From positions 14,602 through 78,601 of the forward strand of contig NW_008705587.1 of the NCBI RefSeq assembly GCF_000186865.1: DNA of 64,000 nt, read 5' to 3'. The stretch's first letter is position 1. Every line of letters starts with the position of its first letter. Origin of the DNA: Aureococcus anophagefferens. Its lineage: Eukaryota; Sar; Pelagophyceae; Pelagomonadales; Pelagomonadaceae. This document shows, in pieces, positions 62,686 through 64,000 of the stretch. A program made the translations under genes and the position numbers. Under the pieces are notes generated by a model, which saw only the letters and a list, made by a program, of their open reading frames with translations, was not told where the DNA came from and made no database searches.

Positions 62686-64000
62686 CTAGAGCTCGCAGTT
62701 GCCCTCGCTGCGGACCGGGTTCTCGACGTCGCCCGCGCCCGCGGACCGGGCGCGGGACGCGCGCGGCGCGCGCGGGAGCCGCGGGCGGCCCGGGGCCGTG
62801 CTCGCGCGGCCCCGCGAGGGCCGCGCCGCGAGGGACGACTCGCGCCACGTGTCGACGAAGAGGAACTCGGAGAGGCGCGCGAGCGCGGACCGGCGCTTGC
62901 CCGGCGTCGACTCGGACGGCTTCGGCGCGAGCTCGGACCAGTCGAGCCGGAGGACGCCCTCGAGGACGCAGCCGAGGTCCGACGACCCTCGCGTGAGCCG
63001 GACCTCGAAGGGCCCCGGCACCAGGGGCACCAATGCGTAGGCGGCGCCGTCGGCCTCGGAGCCCGCGGACGTCTCCGCGTCCGCCGTCTCCAAGCGCAAG
63101 AGGCAGTGGCGCGCGAGGCACCGGCGGACGTCGTCGGCCGTGACGGCGACGCCCCGGTCGGCCCAGGGCGCGCGCGCGACGTCGATGGCGGGCGCCCCCG
63201 CGGCGTCCAACGCCTCCGCGAGGCCCGCGAGGTGGCGGTCGGCCACGTCCGGGTCCTCCCAGGGCAGCGGGAAGACCATGGACGCGCGCGCGAGCCGGGA
63301 GACGTCCAGCTCCAGGTCGGGCGCCGCCGCGTGGCGGCCCGGGTCGATCTGCGCGGCGCCCAGCGGCGCCGGGCGCACGTGGAGGTGGGACGCGGCGACG
63401 CGGCACCGCTCGGNNNNNNNNNNNNNNNNNNNNNNNNNNNNNNNNNNNNNNNNNNNNNNNNNNGCTCCGCGGCCCGGGAGCGCCGCGTCGGCGTCGACCG
63501 AGCCCCGGAAGAGGTCCCGCCGCGCCGCGTCCGTGCGCAGGGAGAACCCGGCGCCGACGGCGCGGTGGTCGCTGCCCTCGACGGCGTCGAGGGACGCGTA
63601 GGAGACGCAGTCGAGGTCGTCGCGCCGCAGCGGCGCGCTGTGCGCGACGACGCGGTCCGTCCACGACGGCGGCCGGAGCCCCGCGCGCGCCGCCGCGGCG
63701 GAGATCGTGAGCTTCGGGTTCTCCGCGAGCCGCTGCTCCGCCGCGCGGCTCGCCGCGACGTCGCTCGGCTCGCCGCCGCCGCGCGGCCGCTTCTTCTCCT
63801 TGACGAGCGAGAAGAGGTCCGCGCGCGCCGCGGCGAGCAACGGCGCGTGCGCGTAGCCCTCGGACGCGGCGGCGCGCGCGCCGGCGACGTAGCGGTACGT
63901 CGGCGGGAAGTCGATGGGCGGCTCGGAAAAGCCGGCGAAGACGCGGCCCGCGGCCCGCTCCCGCCGCAGCTCGTCGTCGGCGAGCGCGTCGTCCCATAAC
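62686..64000 (-). CDS. Inositol-polyphosphate 5-phosphatase (5' end outside window)
   Basis: The frame is open to the right edge and stops at 62686. Conserved 5-phosphatase blocks are readable: ELRRERAAGRVFAGFSEPPI then DFPPTYRYVAG (the GFxEGxIxFxPTYKY motif), and RPPSWTDRVVAHSAPLRRDD then YASLDAVEGSDHRAVGAGF (the PxWCDRIL and SDHxPV catalytic motifs, with Thr in place of the usual Cys). A later region of about 300 residues carries beta-strand patterns (PFEVRLTRGSSDLGCVLEGV) that may be an ASH or C2-like domain. The enzyme removes the 5-phosphate of phosphoinositides. An assembly gap interrupts the gene at 63414-63463, and the frame is continuous across it if the gap length is right. It has an Arg/Ala/Pro-rich C-terminus. 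Confidence 0.8.
   Translation of the reverse strand, partial: LWDDALADDELRRERAAGRVFAGFSEPPIDFPPTYRYVAGARAAASEGYAHAPLLAAARADLFSLVKEKKRPRGGGEPSDVAASRAAEQRLAENPKLTISAAAARAGLRPPSWTDRVVAHSAPLRRDDLDCVSYASLDAVEGSDHRAVGAGFSLRTDAARRDLFRGSVDADAALPGRGXXXXXXXXXXXXXXXXXXERCRVAASHLHVRPAPLGAAQIDPGRHAAAPDLELDVSRLARASMVFPLPWEDPDVADRHLAGLAEALDAAGAPAIDVARAPWADRGVAVTADDVRRCLARHCLLRLETADAETSAGSEADGAAYALVPLVPGPFEVRLTRGSSDLGCVLEGVLRLDWSELAPKPSESTPGKRRSALARLSEFLFVDTWRESSLAARPSRGRASTAPGRPRLPRAPRASRARSAGAGDVENPVRSEGNCEL
63414..63463. other. Assembly gap of 50 N
   Basis: Exactly 50 undetermined bases lie inside the 5-phosphatase coding region. The round number suggests a placeholder of unknown true size. Confidence 0.98.

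Noticed and set aside
63414..63463. Biological low-complexity or missing domain
   Set aside because: Exactly 50 N is an assembly placeholder, not a feature of the gene.

Overview
This is nuclear DNA from a GC-rich, gene-dense eukaryotic alga. The best fit is a pelagophyte stramenopile close to Aureococcus. The sequence evidence is: intron-split genes packed on both strands with very short introns (about 40-110 bp); families with stramenopile-style architectures (FG-GAP or Cys-rich receptor-like TKL kinases, ABCA transporter, DUF760 protein with an AHAFAP plastid-targeting motif); and two near-identical 192-bp introner elements with terminal inverted repeats and 8-bp target-site duplications. 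That last combination is what has been described for Aureococcus introners. The species call is inference. A 50-N assembly gap lies at 63414-63463. I see no bacterial operons, rRNA, convincing tRNA or CRISPR.

Layout. 1-6.7 kb: 3' end of an MSS51-C-type gene, a PDZ-like/proline-rich protein, a cold-shock-domain RNA-binding protein, a protein O-fucosyltransferase-like gene, an exostosin-like glycosyltransferase and GOT1. 6.7-12 kb: membrane-anchored tyrosinase, a histidine phosphatase fused to a RelA/SpoT-like domain, and a METTL21/FAM86-type methyltransferase. 12-18.4 kb: a cyclic-nucleotide-gated-type channel and a receptor-like TKL kinase. 18.4-28.9 kb: a second exostosin, an unknown gene, a RanBP2 zinc-finger protein, a frame-disrupted sulfotransferase, a DNA-methylase-like gene with repeat-bounded introns, an unknown repeat protein and broken fragments. 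28.9-43.2 kb: a 2177-residue ABCA transporter, an MRH-domain ER lectin, an ankyrin protein, a Tctex-type dynein light chain, MOCS3/UBA4, a plastid DUF760 protein and an amino-acid transporter. 43.2-53.9 kb: a 1635-residue receptor-like kinase, a divergent pair of unknown tail-anchored paralogues, a small secreted or membrane protein, SAP-like fragments and a C-CAP/SEC-C protein. 53.9-64 kb: a multi-pass HRD1-like RING E3, a GT92 glycosyltransferase, two multi-pass membrane proteins, a ubiquitin-like protein, a conserved secreted protein and an inositol-polyphosphate 5-phosphatase running off the right edge.

No operon-like logic joins the genes. A loose theme is the secretory pathway and ER quality control (O-fucosyltransferase, two exostosins, GT92, GOT1, MRH lectin, HRD1-like E3, sulfotransferase). 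Convergent neighbours often have abutting or overlapping stop codons, and many divergent pairs share promoters of 55-390 bp.

The most striking signal is intron birth by mobile DNA. One 192-bp element family sits as a clean 200-bp GC-AG intron in two unrelated genes, and a diverged copy lies in reverse orientation within a third gene's intron. Separately, introns of the methylase-like and ankyrin genes carry short inverted repeats, like small non-autonomous transposons.
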